Assembly: GCF_001642935.1 (NCBI RefSeq)
Contig: NZ_CP016761.1
Span: forward strand, 2,666,001-2,730,000
DNA from: Fictibacillus arsenicus
GTDB lineage: Bacteria; Bacillota; Bacilli; Bacillales; Fictibacillaceae
Reading direction: 5' to 3'
DNA: 64,000 bases
Shown: in pieces, positions 42,314 to 51,993 of the stretch
How positions within the stretch are numbered: the stretch's first letter is position 1
Layout: the number at the start of each line of letters is the position of its first letter
Notes under the pieces: model-generated
Seen by the model: only the letters and a program-made list of their open reading frames with translations
Databases searched by the model: none
What the model was told of the DNA's origin: nothing
Position numbers and translations under genes: made by a program

Positions 42314-42906
42314 AGCATGTCCTCCTTGCTGATAAAATCTTTTAATTTTTGCAATGCGACAGCTCTGTGGCTGATCTTATTCTTTTCTTCTTTTGACAAT
42401 TCTGCCATGGAACATTCTAATTGGGGAAGGTAGAAGATCGGGTCATATCCAAACCCTTCATTACCACGTCTTTCTGACAATATTTCACCTTCGCATGTAC
42501 CTCTTACGACAAATGTTTTTTTGTCTGGTCTTGCAAAAGCTAATGCACAAACAAAACGTGCTGTCCGATTTGGTTCAGCTACACCCCTAAGTTCACTTAA
42601 AACTTTATCCATATTAGCCTCATCACTTTTCTCGCTTCCCGCATATCTTGCAGAATAAACTCCTGGTCTTCCTTCGAGTGCATCCACCTCAAGACCTGAA
42701 TCATCAGCGATAACCGGAATTTTCATAATGGAACAAATGGCTTCTGCCTTTATAATTGAATTTTCTTCAAAAGTAACCCCAGTTTCTTCAACATCTGGAC
42801 TATTTTTTATGTCAAGCAGCGATATGACTTCAATACCTAAATCTTTGAACATGGATTGAAACTCTTTGACTTTACCTATGTTTTTTGTAGCAATTAAAAT
42901 TTTCAT
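42298..42906 (-). CDS. rdgB: XTP/dITP pyrophosphatase (RdgB/HAM1 family)
   Basis: House-cleaning enzyme removing deaminated purine nucleoside triphosphates. 202 residues from the ATG at 42906 (after GGAGGACA). Motifs: ATKNIGKVKEFQSM, EENSIIKAEA, ADDSGLEVDALEGRPGVYSARYAG, EGFGYDPIFYLP, ISHRAVAL. Called ysnA in B. subtilis. There rph (RNase PH) lies between this gene and gerM; here they are about 100 bp apart with no rph. Confidence 0.95.
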   Translation of the reverse strand: MKILIATKNIGKVKEFQSMFKDLGIEVISLLDIKNSPDVEETGVTFEENSIIKAEAICSIMKIPVIADDSGLEVDALEGRPGVYSARYAGSEKSDEANMDKVLSELRGVAEPNRTARFVCALAFARPDKKTFVVRGTCEGEILSERRGNEGFGYDPIFYLPQLECSMAELSKEEKNKISHRAVALQKLKDFISKEDMLWQKP

Positions 42907-42949
42907 ATTGTCCTCCGCTATCTTTGTAAATAAAGAAAATTTGCTGAAG

Positions 42950-42990
42950 CGCAAAAAAGAGACGATTTTCTCGTCTCTTTACTTTATCAC
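42950..42990 (-). terminator. Terminator of gerM
   Basis: Minus strand AAAGAGACGAG and CTCGTCTCTTT-type complement (AAAGAGACGAGAAAATCGTC then TCTTTTTT). Lies after the gerM stop. Confidence 0.85.
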
Positions 42991-43003
42991 ATCGATTGCT
43001 GAT

Positions 43004-44050
43004 TTAAAATTCACCTGTATTAACTTCTTTCGGACGGGAAACTGGGGCTGTTAGCTCTTTTCCTTTCTCGGTAAAGATCTTAGACTTTCCATCTACTTTT
43101 ATAGCGACCTTCTTAACCTCTGAAAGCTCAGTTAAAGAAAGAACAATCGAATTTAATACTTCATCTGCAATCATACTTTCTTCTTTGTTATCTAATACAG
43201 CACCATTGAAATTAAGAGTAACCACTCCATCTTTTACAACAGGAGTACTCAATAGTTTTACATCCGTTCTAAAATCAGTCAGAAGGTTGCTTTCAGCTGA
43301 AGGACCGTCTATTAAATGTTCAATTGTAGCTGTGACCTTGTCGGTTCCTTCTTTCGCTACACGGCGCGTTACGGGTACATAGTAAGTTTGATCTTGCGTC
43401 TGGGCTAAAAAGTAAAGTGTTACAAGTTCACTGTTTGTTATATCTGCTACGCTGCCGTTCTCGAGGTTAATTCCATCTACTCTGCTTACACCTTCACCAA
43501 CAGGTGTATTATTTACTGGCATTGAGTTTTGGTTCTTGCCTTCGATCTGTATCTTCACTTTTTTAATATTATCAAACTGTGTAAGCGTAAAGGTTATGGC
43601 CTGAAGAATCTTCATTTCATCTTTTGCATTATACTCCTTAAATTCTTTTGAAAAGTTTGCAGTCGCCGTACCTTTTTTTATATTTACCGATAGAACTTCC
43701 GTATCTGCAGGCAATACAGCTTGAAAGCCATTCGGAATCATATTGCTTACCGGACCATCTTTTACGAGATATTGCAGAACTTGCTTGGCCGTTTCATCAT
43801 TTTTCGGCAAAGCAAGGACTTGAGGTACAACCATACCGTTGCTGTCGAATAAAAACAGCTGTCTTTTTTGAGTGCTCTCGGTCTTGGCTGTTTTTTCTTT
43901 TTTATCAAGCGACTTTCCTTCCTTCACGTAATTCACTTTTGGGGGATCAAGCTCAGTTCCTGCTTTCTCTCCCCCTATTCCGCAACCTGATACCAGTAAT
44001 GACACTGATAAAAAAAGCAGCGGAGCCCCTGACTTCATTATTTTGCGCAT
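43004..44050 (-). CDS. gerM: GerM lipoprotein, two GerMN domains
   Basis: Sporulation and germination lipoprotein. 348 residues from the ATG at 44050, which follows GGAGGG. The signal peptide ends in a lipobox (LLVSGCG), so it is anchored to the outer face of the membrane. Two repeated GerMN domains (about 80-190 and 220-335), each with a QxLxxG / VNFNKEF-like pattern (GTATANFSKEFKEY and GVVTLNFNGAVLD). The frame extends to 44113, but that start has no ribosome site. Confidence 0.92.
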   Translation of the reverse strand: MRKIMKSGAPLLFLSVSLLVSGCGIGGEKAGTELDPPKVNYVKEGKSLDKKEKTAKTESTQKRQLFLFDSNGMVVPQVLALPKNDETAKQVLQYLVKDGPVSNMIPNGFQAVLPADTEVLSVNIKKGTATANFSKEFKEYNAKDEMKILQAITFTLTQFDNIKKVKIQIEGKNQNSMPVNNTPVGEGVSRVDGINLENGSVADITNSELVTLYFLAQTQDQTYYVPVTRRVAKEGTDKVTATIEHLIDGPSAESNLLTDFRTDVKLLSTPVVKDGVVTLNFNGAVLDNKEESMIADEVLNSIVLSLTELSEVKKVAIKVDGKSKIFTEKGKELTAPVSRPKEVNTGEF

Positions 44051-44117
44051 ACTTTCCCTCCTCAAGTGGTTTGTACTATTATGTATACGAGCTATCTTCT
44101 TCTGATAGACCACTTGT

Positions 44118-44166
44118 ACAAAAATAAAAAGAACAGCTTCACAAAAAATGTGAGTCTGCTCTTTTT
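44118..44166. terminator. Terminator between racE and gerM (bidirectional)
   Basis: AAAAGAACAGCTTCACA and TGTGAGTCTGCTCTTTT pair with A-run left and T-run right. Serves racE on the minus strand; repeat copy 7 starts directly at its right side. Confidence 0.8.
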
Positions 44167-44168
44167 TA

Positions 44169-44448
44169 GGCTAGTTTCTAAATAAATGTTGCTTTCGAGT
44201 ATTTTGTTACCTCTCTTCATTGCAAGTTGATTGGAGCGGAAGGTGCGAGACTCCTCGAAAATGAAAATCAACATTTTCTTCGTGCGATGTAATGCTGTCG
44301 AAGCCCTCCTTGTCCTGCGGGATCAGCGGGACAGGTGAGACCCCGCCAGCGCGAAGCGATAGGGGGCTCACCGCACGCCCCGCGGAAAGCGAGCATCCTG
44401 GAGCGGAGATCAACTACTTACAAGTACAACAAAGATAGCGAAAACGGT
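44169..44448 (+). repeat. Palindromic repeat element copy 7 (module A)
   Basis: Plus orientation. GGCTAGTTTCTAAATAAATG arm, GTTGATTGGAGCGGAAGGTG (44226), module A at about 44253-44287, GGGCTCACCGCACGCCCCGC, GAGCGGAGATCAACTACTTA and the arm ACAACAAAGATAGCGAAAAC. It lies between the racE stop and the racE terminator. Confidence 0.9.
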
Positions 44449-44453
44449 ATTTT

Positions 44454-45257
44454 TTAAAGCTTGATACATTCTACCTTATCTATTTTTGTATTAAGCCAAT
44501 GATTGGCTATTTTTAAAAACTGGCTGCTTTCTGCAGTCGCTAAAAATCTGTGCACCGGTTTCTTTTCTCCAGTGTTTAAAATTCCGCTATGATCGAGAAT
44601 AACGGAAACCTCCCGGGCGGTTTCTGCACCTGAACATAAGATTTTGATATGTTCACCCATTACTCGCTGAATTACCGGCCGTAACAAAGGGTAATGTGTA
44701 CAGCCTAAAATCAGCGTGTCTATTGAAACATCCTTAAGAGGATATAATGTTTCTGAAACAGCATTCAATGTTTCTTCTCCGGAAAGCTTCCCTTGTTCAA
44801 CTAAAGGAACGAATAATGGACAAGCCAAGCTCTCCACGATTACATCACTGCGGATCTGCTGAAGGGCCTGCTTATACGCTCCGCTATTTATTGTTCCTAT
44901 CGTACCAATCACGCCTACATGGTTATTCTTAGTTGCTTTTAAGGCAGAGCGCGCCCCAGGGTGTATAACCCCTATTACAGGTATATCGAGCTTCTTTTTC
45001 GCTTCATCTAATACAGCAGCTGTAGCGGTATTACATGCGATTACAAGTAATTTAATCTCCTGGTCTATAAGAAAGTTAATCATTTCCCACGTATATGTTC
45101 TTACCTCTTCAAAAGGTCTAGGACCATATGGACAACGCTTAGTATCACCTAAATATATGATTTCTTCTTTTGGGAGCTGTTTCATCAGCTCTCTGACAAC
45201 GGTTAATCCGCCCACTCCTGAATCTATTACGCCTATAGGTCTATTCAAAACATACAT
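44454..45257 (-). CDS. racE: Glutamate racemase
   Basis: Makes D-glutamate for peptidoglycan (and poly-glutamate). About 267 residues. Catalytic cysteines in [10 protein letters not shown] and [27 protein letters not shown] and [16 protein letters not shown]. Start uncertain: ATG 45275, ATG 45257 or a TTG a few codons later; the family's usual N-terminus favours a short leader. Confidence 0.93.
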   Translation of the reverse strand: MYVLNRPIGVIDSGVGGLTVVRELMKQLPKEEIIYLGDTKRCPYGPRPFEEVRTYTWEMINFLIDQEIKLLVIACNTATAAVLDEAKKKLDIPVIGVIHPGARSALKATKNNHVGVIGTIGTINSGAYKQALQQIRSDVIVESLACPLFVPLVEQGKLSGEETLNAVSETLYPLKDVSIDTLILGCTHYPLLRPVIQRVMGEHIKILCSGAETAREVSVILDHSGILNTGEKKPVHRFLATAESSQFLKIANHWLNTKIDKVECIKL

Positions 45258-45389
45258 CGCCTCATCTCTATACACAATACTGAAAACAAAAGGCGTTTAT
45301 CATTGTTTTCTATTCTGCTAATATTTTTATGAAAATGCAATAAAAATCGTTCGAATGTAAACTATTCTTGAAAGAAACTCGAAAATTTC

Positions 45390-45575
45390 AGCAACATCCG
45401 TTCTAGCAATCCTTGTTGCACTTGAAAGAGGTTGATTTCCGTTACAGGTGCTCGCTTTCCGTGGGGCGGGCGGTGAGCCTCCTTCACCCTTTGGGTAATT
45501 AGGAGTCTCACCTGTCCCACTCGTCCCACAGGAGTCTCCCACCTTTCACTCCAATCAACTTTATCAATGAAGAAA
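45390..45575 (-). repeat. Palindromic repeat element copy 8
   Basis: Minus orientation, basic type, with poor outer arms: CTTGTTGCACTTGAAAGAGG, GTTGATTTCCGTTACAGGTG (45431), GTGGGGCGGGCGGTGAGCC, CTCACCTGTCCCACTCGTCC, CTCCAATCAACTTTATCAAT. Lies in the 478 bp gap between racE and ptsI; the rest of the gap (45260-45390, 45576-45670) shows no feature. Confidence 0.85.
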
Positions 45576-45671
45576 TTTACGAAATGAACAGTATGCAAAA
45601 CGATCTAGTCCAGCCTTGACGTCCAAAAATAGATTTTGTTCCTTTTTTTACTGCAAAGACTAGAATGTACG

Positions 45672-45709
45672 TAAAAGGACTATGGAAACATCCCATAGTC
45701 CTTTTTAAA
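45672..45709 (-). terminator. Terminator of the pts operon
   Basis: Minus strand AAAAAGGACTATGGGATGTT then CCATAGTCCTTTTA: a 13 bp stem after ptsI. Confidence 0.9.
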
Positions 45710-45735
45710 TTTAAAATCAACTAGAATACATACTA

Positions 45736-47451
45736 TTATTTAAAGTTCTGCTCTACAAATTCTACAACATCTTTCATTGTATCCATTTGGAGAATTTCAT
45801 CGATGTGCGCACTGATTTTTTCTTTTGAAAGCCCTCTGATCTGGCTTCTAGCTGGCAGCACTGAAGTGGCACTCATAGAGAATTCATCCAAGCCTAATCC
45901 TAAAAGAATAGGAATAGCAATTGGATCTCCTGCCATTTCACCGCACATGCCAGTCCATTTACCTTCTTTATGAGAAGCATCGATAACCATTTTTACAAGT
46001 CTTAAAATCGCCGGACTGTATGGCTGGTATAAATATGATACTTGCTCATTCATTCGGTCCGCAGCCATCGTATACTGAATCAGGTCATTTGTTCCGATAC
46101 TGAAGAAATCTACTTCCTTCGCAAACGTATCTGCCATTACAGCGGTTGATGGAATTTCAACCATGATACCTACTTCGATGTTCTCTGAAACTTCTGTTCC
46201 TTCTTTAACTAGCTTTTCTTTTTCTTCGATAAGAATGCTTTTTGCAGTACGGAATTCGTCAAGAGTCGCGATCATCGGGAACATAATCTTCAAGTTGCCA
46301 AATGTGCTGGCACGAAGCAGTGCTCTCAGCTGTGTACGGAAGATATCTTGTTCTTCCAGACAAAGACGGATCGCACGGAACCCTAAGAATGGATTCAATT
46401 CTTTAGGAAGATTTAAGTATGGAAGTTCTTTGTCGCCGCCAATGTCCAATGTACGGATGACAACAGGCTTTCCTTCCATTTTTTCGAGAACTTCTTTATA
46501 TGCCTTATATTGCTCTTCTTCAGTCGGAAGCTGATCACGGCCCATGTACAAGAATTCTGTACGATATAATCCAACGCCTTCTGCTCCATTTTCCAGAACT
46601 CCTTTTACATCTGCAGGAGTACCAATATTGGCAGCAAGTTCAACTTGAACGTTATCAGATGAAAGGGTTTTTTCGTTTACAAGCTTCGCCCACTCTTCCT
46701 TTTGTTGCTGATATTGCTTCTGTTTCTCTTGATAGGCTACGATTTCATCTTGTGTTGGATCAACAATAACTTGTCCATCCAAACCGTCGATGATAATCAT
46801 AACGCCATTCTCCACTTTTTCTGTAATGGTCTTGGTTCCTACAACTGCAGGAATTTCCATTGAACGGGACATGATAGCTGAGTGCGAAGTTCTTCCGCCG
46901 ATATCAGTTGCAAAACCTTTTACAAATTTACGGTTCAACTGTGCTGTATCTGATGGCGTTAAGTCTTCTGCAAGAATAACAACTTCCTCAGAAATACTCG
47001 CAGGTGTTGCAAATTTAACATCTAATAGATGAGCTAATACACGCTTAGATACATCACGAATATCTGCAGCACGCTCTTTCATATATTCGTTGTCCATTTG
47101 TTCAAACATGTCGATAAACATGGAAGAAACATCATTCATAGCTGATTCAGCGTTTACTTTTTCGCTTTCAATCTTTTGTTTTACAGCATCAACCAGTTCA
47201 GGGTCACTAAGGACCAGAAGATGGGCAGCAAAAATCGCTGCCTTATCTTCGCCCAATTCTTCATTTGCTTTATCTTTAATAACAGTCAACTCTTCCTTAG
47301 ATTTTTCAAGAGCTGACTGGAATCGCTCGATTTCCTGAGATGAATCTTCAATTGATTTTTTTTCAATCGTTAATTCCGGATTTTGAAGTACAAACGCTTT
47401 AGCAATTGCAATGCCGGCTGATGCTGCAATACCTGAAATTTTTTCAGACAT
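45736..47451 (-). CDS. ptsI: PTS enzyme I
   Basis: PEP-protein phosphotransferase that phosphorylates HPr. 571 residues. Active histidine in [22 protein letters not shown]-binding barrel with [21 protein letters not shown] and the cysteine block [13 protein letters not shown]. Its ATG overlaps the ptsH stop by one base (TAATG). Confidence 0.98.
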   Translation of the reverse strand: MSEKISGIAASAGIAIAKAFVLQNPELTIEKKSIEDSSQEIERFQSALEKSKEELTVIKDKANEELGEDKAAIFAAHLLVLSDPELVDAVKQKIESEKVNAESAMNDVSSMFIDMFEQMDNEYMKERAADIRDVSKRVLAHLLDVKFATPASISEEVVILAEDLTPSDTAQLNRKFVKGFATDIGGRTSHSAIMSRSMEIPAVVGTKTITEKVENGVMIIIDGLDGQVIVDPTQDEIVAYQEKQKQYQQQKEEWAKLVNEKTLSSDNVQVELAANIGTPADVKGVLENGAEGVGLYRTEFLYMGRDQLPTEEEQYKAYKEVLEKMEGKPVVIRTLDIGGDKELPYLNLPKELNPFLGFRAIRLCLEEQDIFRTQLRALLRASTFGNLKIMFPMIATLDEFRTAKSILIEEKEKLVKEGTEVSENIEVGIMVEIPSTAVMADTFAKEVDFFSIGTNDLIQYTMAADRMNEQVSYLYQPYSPAILRLVKMVIDASHKEGKWTGMCGEMAGDPIAIPILLGLGLDEFSMSATSVLPARSQIRGLSKEKISAHIDEILQMDTMKDVVEFVEQNFK

Positions 47452-47717
47452 TACTCACCAAGCCCTTCCTTTTTCATTACATCTTCTAGTGCAGCGATTG
47501 CTTCGTCTGCATCTGAACCTTCAGCTTTGATCGTAATCTCAGCTCCTGATTGAATACCTAAGCTCATAACACCCATGATGGACTTTAAGTTAACACTCTT
47601 TCCGTTATAATCAAGAGTAATATCAGAGCTGAATTGACCTGCTTGGTTTACTAATGTTGTTGCTGGTCGAGCGTGGATTCCTGATTCACTAGTTACTTTA
47701 AATGTTTTTTCTGCCAT
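47451..47717 (-). CDS. ptsH: HPr phosphocarrier protein
   Basis: 88 residues. Active-site histidine in [11 protein letters not shown] (His15) and the regulatory serine in [13 protein letters not shown] (Ser46), so it can be phosphorylated by HPr kinase and act with CcpA at cre sites such as those upstream of ilvE and sdhC. Start 47717 follows AAAGGGG; the open frame to 47861 is a ptsG overlap in another phase. Confidence 0.98.
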   Translation of the reverse strand: MAEKTFKVTSESGIHARPATTLVNQAGQFSSDITLDYNGKSVNLKSIMGVMSLGIQSGAEITIKAEGSDADEAIAALEDVMKKEGLGE

Positions 47718-47730
47718 TTTAATTACCCCT

Positions 47731-49803
47731 TTATTTTTTGAATGTAATAATGTTTTCTTCTTCAATTGCCACTGTTCCTGTTTTTTCGACTGAAACAGTT
47801 TCACCCGATAAGTTTGTAAACACAATCGGTGTAATAATAGATGGTGCATTTTCTTTAACAAAGTTCAGATCAACTTGCAGGAGCTTTTGACCGGCTGTTA
47901 CCTTGTCTCCCTCAGATACAAAGCATTCGAAACCTTCACCTTTTAATTTAACAGTGTCGATTCCAAAATGGATCAAAATTTCTTTTCCGTTATCTGATTC
48001 AATTCCGATCGCATGTTTAGTCGGGAAGACATTAATTATCTTACCATTTACCGGTGATACAACCAAACCTTCTGCTGGTTCGATCGCAAATCCGTCACCC
48101 ATCATTTTACCTGAGAAAACTTGATCGGGAACTTCGGTAATCGGAATTATTTTCCCTTTAATCGGTGATACAAACCGTTCTTCAGTCGAAATCGAAGACG
48201 TTGGGGTTACAGTTCCTTGCCCAGAAGTATCAGCAAGTTCTCCTTGTTCAGGAGTTGCTTCACTGTTTTTAGGCTTTGCAACTGTCTTGCCGCTCATAAT
48301 ATCTCGTATTTCGCTCTTGATTGTATCTGAACGAGTTCCGAAAATAGCTTGAATGCTGTTCCCCATTTCAAGAACTCCTGATGCACCTAGCTTTTTCAAA
48401 CGATCTTTATCAACTTCCTTAGGATCACGTACAGAAACACGAAGACGTGTAATACATGCGTCCAAATCAGCTATGTTAGATTCTCCGCCTAAGCCTTCTA
48501 AAATATTCGCAGCTAATGAATCTTTATTAGACGGTCCAACGTTCGTTTCTACTTCATCATCAACGATTTCACGTCCAGGTGTTTTTAAGTTCCATTTTTG
48601 AATCGCAAAACGGAAACCAAAGTAATAGATAACTGAGAAGACTAAACCTACTGGAATAACAAGCCACCAGTCTGTGCGGTTTGGAAGAACTCCGAATAGT
48701 AAATAGTCGATTACTCCACCAGAGAAAGTCATACCAATTTTAACATTTAAAATGTGCATAACCATGAATGAAAGTCCTGCAAAAATGGCATGAATTCCAA
48801 AAAGAACTGGCGCAACAAACAAGAATGTAAATTCAATTGGTTCTGTAATCCCTGTTAAGAATGAAGTCAAGGCAGCAGAACCCATGATACCTGCAACTAC
48901 TTTCTTTTGCTCAGGACGAGCAGCATGGTACATAGCAAGTGCTGCGGCTGGAAGTCCAAACATCATGAATGGGAACTTACCAGTCATGAATGTACCAGCT
49001 GTCAGTTCTACATTATCTTTTAATTGAGCAAAGAAGATGGCCTGGTCACCACGTACAAGACCTTCTGCAGCTGACTTATAAGAACCAAACTCAAACCAGA
49101 ATGGTGAATAAAAAATGTGATGAAGACCAAAAGGAATCAATGATCTTTCAATTACACCAAAGATAAAGGCTGCAACTGTAAGGTTAGAATTGATCATGCT
49201 CTCAGAGAAAGCGTTAAGACCATTCTGCACAGGAGGCCAAATAAATGTCATTAAAATACCAAGAACTAGTGCTGATACTGCTGTAATAATTGGAACAAAA
49301 CGTTTACCTGCAAAGAAACCTAAGTATTGAGGAAGTTCTATGTTGTAAAAACGTTTGTAGAGATACGATGCAAGGATACCGACAATAATACCTCCGAATA
49401 CCCCAGTCTGAAGAGTGGGGATTCCAAGAACGCTGGCAAATGACGGATCTTTTCCGATCATATCAGGTGTAACACCCTCAATGACACTCATCGTTACATT
49501 CATAATTAAGTAACCGATAATAGCAGCAAGACCTGCTACACCTTCACCGCCTGCAAGACCAACGGCAACACCTACTGCAAATAATAATGACAAGTTCGCA
49601 AATACGATGTCTCCAGATTTCTCCATTACATCTGCAACAAGCTGAAACCATGCTGCATCTAATGCTGGTATTCGTTCAATCAATGCAGGGTTTTTAAATG
49701 CATTACCAAAAGCAAGTAACAGACCAGCTGCTGGCAAGATCGCTACTGGCAGCATTAAAGCTTTACCTACACGCTGAAGTACACCAAAAAGCTTTTTCCA
49801 CAT
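47731..49803 (-). CDS. ptsG: Glucose-specific PTS permease IICBA
   Basis: Imports and phosphorylates glucose. 690 residues: membrane IIC domain with about ten helices (1-420), IIB with the phosphorylated cysteine in [14 protein letters not shown] (about 465), a Pro/Thr/Ser-rich linker, and IIA with the active histidine in [17 protein letters not shown] (about 625). The start ATG 49803 follows AAAGGAGGACTTCCT. Its leader contains a GlcT antiterminator site. Confidence 0.97.
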   Translation of the reverse strand: MWKKLFGVLQRVGKALMLPVAILPAAGLLLAFGNAFKNPALIERIPALDAAWFQLVADVMEKSGDIVFANLSLLFAVGVAVGLAGGEGVAGLAAIIGYLIMNVTMSVIEGVTPDMIGKDPSFASVLGIPTLQTGVFGGIIVGILASYLYKRFYNIELPQYLGFFAGKRFVPIITAVSALVLGILMTFIWPPVQNGLNAFSESMINSNLTVAAFIFGVIERSLIPFGLHHIFYSPFWFEFGSYKSAAEGLVRGDQAIFFAQLKDNVELTAGTFMTGKFPFMMFGLPAAALAMYHAARPEQKKVVAGIMGSAALTSFLTGITEPIEFTFLFVAPVLFGIHAIFAGLSFMVMHILNVKIGMTFSGGVIDYLLFGVLPNRTDWWLVIPVGLVFSVIYYFGFRFAIQKWNLKTPGREIVDDEVETNVGPSNKDSLAANILEGLGGESNIADLDACITRLRVSVRDPKEVDKDRLKKLGASGVLEMGNSIQAIFGTRSDTIKSEIRDIMSGKTVAKPKNSEATPEQGELADTSGQGTVTPTSSISTEERFVSPIKGKIIPITEVPDQVFSGKMMGDGFAIEPAEGLVVSPVNGKIINVFPTKHAIGIESDNGKEILIHFGIDTVKLKGEGFECFVSEGDKVTAGQKLLQVDLNFVKENAPSIITPIVFTNLSGETVSVEKTGTVAIEEENIITFKK

Positions 49804-49945
49804 AGGAAGTCCTCCTTTTTTATTATGATAACCCTTCCATTTACTTCCGCTAAAAACAAAAAAGACATAAATAAAGAACATGAGCAAATTTACCTAATCA
49901 GATATAATATATCCTAATTAAGCATTCGCTACACTTTGTTCTTTA

Positions 49946-49973
49946 CTTATGCCTGATCGAATCAGTAACACGT
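49946..49973 (-). promoter_or_regulatory. RAT, GlcT antitermination site of ptsG
   Basis: Minus strand ACGTGTTACTGATTCGATCA (49973-49954) followed by GGCATAAG, almost the same as the B. subtilis ptsG RAT as I remember it. It lies between glcT and ptsG. A weak hairpin further down (TAATTAGGATATA / TATATCTGATTAG) could be the terminator; the overlap was not modelled. Confidence 0.8.
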
Positions 49974-50012
49974 AAAAACGCTGTATATATTTAATTACTC
50001 GTTACATTTTGT

Positions 50013-50858
50013 CTAATTGTCATATCGCGAAAGCCTTTGCAAATGCATGGTTAAGTAAACTGCCTCTGCATGTGGCACGGGCTTGTTCAAGGAATTTTGC
50101 ATAACCTTGATCAACTTCCAAGCCAAATTGTAGCACACCGGATATTCTTCTTTCAACACTTTTGCTAACTTTTCTTGTTCTTCCATAATGTCACCCATTG
50201 AGATCCGCTCAATAGCATGTCTCAAGTGTCTTACTAAACGAAGATAATTTATGCTCTTCGTATCAATTTCAAGATCCATTGAATGCTGAATCATCTGCAT
50301 AAGTTTATTAATAAGCTCAGAATGTTTTTTTATATCTTTAACACTTTTATTTGTAATCGCACTATGAATATGGAGGGCAACAAAGCCTATTTCTCCTTCA
50401 GGAAGATGGATTTTAAGGGATTTGTTAATCACCTCGATCACTTCTTCTGCGACCGTATATTCTTTAGGATACAACGTCTGCGTCTCAGTCAGAAATGGAT
50501 TTTTAATATCCATCCCTTGCTGCAGGCGTTTAATAGCAAACGCGATATGATCTGTTAAAGCGACATGTATATGCTCGTTCAAATCATTCTCAAAACGTGT
50601 TCCGATATGAACGATAACATCATTTATCAACTCAACAGTTTCTTCATCTATATAAGTCAGGAGTGTCTTATATTGCTCTTGTTCATTTTCATTTCTTAAA
50701 ACAAACAATTTGTCAACTTGGTTAGAGAGAACTGGATCACCTAGTTTTTTTCCAAAACCAATTCCTTTTCCAATGACAATCTGTTCTTTTTGGTTGGAGT
50801 CTGTCACGATCACAACATTGTTGTTTAGTACCTTTTTAACTTGCAGGCTATTATTCAT
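50013..50858 (-). CDS. glcT: GlcT, transcriptional antiterminator of the BglG family
   Basis: RNA-binding antiterminator for ptsGHI, controlled by phosphorylation by PtsG. 281 residues: CAT RNA-binding domain (1-58, with VKKVLNNNVVIVTD and GKGIGFGKKLGD) and two PRD domains (about 65-170 and 172-281) with the histidines in HVALTDHIAFAI, VALHIHSAI and PHAEAVYLTMHL. The start 50858 follows AAAGGTGA. Its target is at 49946-49973. Confidence 0.95.
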   Translation of the reverse strand: MNNSLQVKKVLNNNVVIVTDSNQKEQIVIGKGIGFGKKLGDPVLSNQVDKLFVLRNENEQEQYKTLLTYIDEETVELINDVIVHIGTRFENDLNEHIHVALTDHIAFAIKRLQQGMDIKNPFLTETQTLYPKEYTVAEEVIEVINKSLKIHLPEGEIGFVALHIHSAITNKSVKDIKKHSELINKLMQMIQHSMDLEIDTKSINYLRLVRHLRHAIERISMGDIMEEQEKLAKVLKEEYPVCYNLAWKLIKVMQNSLNKPVPHAEAVYLTMHLQRLSRYDN

Positions 50859-50997
50859 GATTTTCACCTTTTTCATAATCTGGCCAGAGACCATAGACCA
50901 TCTTAGTCATCATATCTGAAAAAGAGCTAAAAAATCAATTGCAACTTTTACCTGTATAGCAAACAATTAAGTCTTATCTAAACATAAATGCAAACCG

Positions 50998-51027
50998 AAA
51001 ACGGCTTTCACGTGAAAGCCGCTTCCT
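50998..51027 (-). terminator. Terminator of gerE
   Basis: Minus strand GCGGCTTTCACGTGAAAGCCG, a palindromic stem, then TTTTCGGTTT; right after the gerE stop. Confidence 0.85.
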
Positions 51028-51029
51028 GA

Positions 51030-51254
51030 CTAAATCTCGAGTTCTCCAAGCCTCAATAACTCTACAACGGCTTGAGAGCGTCCTTTAACCCCAAGCTTTT
51101 GCATGGTATTCGAAATATGGTTTCGAACTGTTTTCTCACTAATAAATAATTGTTCCGCAATATCTTTTGTGGTTTTGTCTTGGACTAATAGTTCGAAAAC
51201 TTCTCTCTCTCTTTTTGTAAGTAGAGGCTTCGGTCGGTAGTGTTTATCTTTCAA
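51030..51254 (-). CDS. gerE: GerE, late mother-cell transcription regulator
   Basis: LuxR-type DNA-binding protein controlling coat genes late in sporulation with sigma-K. 74 residues, the same as in B. subtilis: almost entirely a LuxR helix-turn-helix (LLTKREREVFELLV..SEKTVRNHISNTMQKLGVKGRSQAV). The start is a TTG at 51254; a GTG at 51263 lies within the AGGAGGGGTGA ribosome site. Confidence 0.97.
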   Translation of the reverse strand: MKDKHYRPKPLLTKREREVFELLVQDKTTKDIAEQLFISEKTVRNHISNTMQKLGVKGRSQAVVELLRLGELEI

Positions 51255-51319
51255 TGAATTCACCCCTCCTTGCTAGGGTTTAGGAACCGCCAACGAATAT
51301 TGGAAGTATTTAGTCAACA

Positions 51320-51349
51320 TATACTATGTCATAACACATGTGTAAGTGA
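51320..51349 (-). promoter_or_regulatory. Probable sigma-K promoter of gerE
   Basis: Minus strand TCAC (51349-51346), 17 bp, CATAGTATA (51328-51320). The -10 fits CATANNNTA exactly. gerE is sigma-K dependent in B. subtilis. Confidence 0.6.
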
Positions 51350-51389
51350 CTTGGTTAAGTTAAAAAGTCCCCATAATATTCCATAATAA

Positions 51390-51428
51390 ATTAAAAAAAA
51401 AGCCCATTTTTTATAAACAGGCTTTTTG
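51390..51428 (-). terminator. Terminator of ysmA
   Basis: Minus strand AAAAAGCCTG and CGGGCTT-like partner (ATGGGCTTTTTTTTTT) around TTTATAAAAA; overlaps the ysmA 3' end. Confidence 0.75.
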
Positions 51429-51878
51429 TGAAAAGTTATCAAGTTGTCTTTTTAACGTTTCCGTCCACTTTGAAGGGCGCCCGCTCTTTCTGGAAATCTG
51501 AACAATCGCTCCTCTTCCAGTGAAAACCGGTTTATTTTCCTCATTCATGCCCAAGTAATGCAGATCAATGGAAGATGACCCTACCTCGTTAATTTTTACA
51601 TATATCTTTAATTTCTCATCATACAAAATTTGAGCAAGATAATCACATTGCAGATCTGCGACAACAGGAATTTCTATTGAATCAGGAGCCCCCCACGTCC
51701 TCATCAATCCTAGTTCCTTAAACAGCGCAATTCTTGCTTCTTCCATATAAATGAAGACATTCGTGTTATTTACATGTCCAAACCCATCAATTTCACCAAA
51801 GCGAACATTCAATTCATGGGAAAAATAAAATCCATTCTTCCATTCTTCCATATTTGAAATATAATCTTGTCTCGCCAT
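51411..51878 (-). CDS. ysmA: Acyl-CoA thioesterase, 4HBT hotdog family (YsmA)
   Basis: 155 residues with one hotdog domain. Motif VRFGEIDGFGHVNNTNVFIYMEEARIALF carries the catalytic aspartate (D in GEIDGFGHVNN). Likely hydrolyses an acyl-CoA; the substrate is unknown. The ATG at 51878 follows AAAGGTGG. Position between gerE and sdhB matches B. subtilis. Confidence 0.88.
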   Translation of the reverse strand: MARQDYISNMEEWKNGFYFSHELNVRFGEIDGFGHVNNTNVFIYMEEARIALFKELGLMRTWGAPDSIEIPVVADLQCDYLAQILYDEKLKIYVKINEVGSSSIDLHYLGMNEENKPVFTGRGAIVQISRKSGRPSKWTETLKRQLDNFSQKACL

Positions 51879-51951
51879 CACAATACCACCTTTTTAGACA
51901 ACTTAGCACATGTTAATTATTCAGTTAAACGAGTTATCATTTCAAATCCTA

Positions 51952-51988
51952 TTAAAAAGCTTCTCCCGATTGAGAGAAGCCTTCTTCG
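51952..51988 (-). terminator. Terminator of the sdh operon
   Basis: Minus strand AAGGCTTCTCTC and GGGAGAAGCTTTTTAA pair around AATC; right after sdhB. Confidence 0.85.
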
Positions 51989-51993
51989 TTCAT

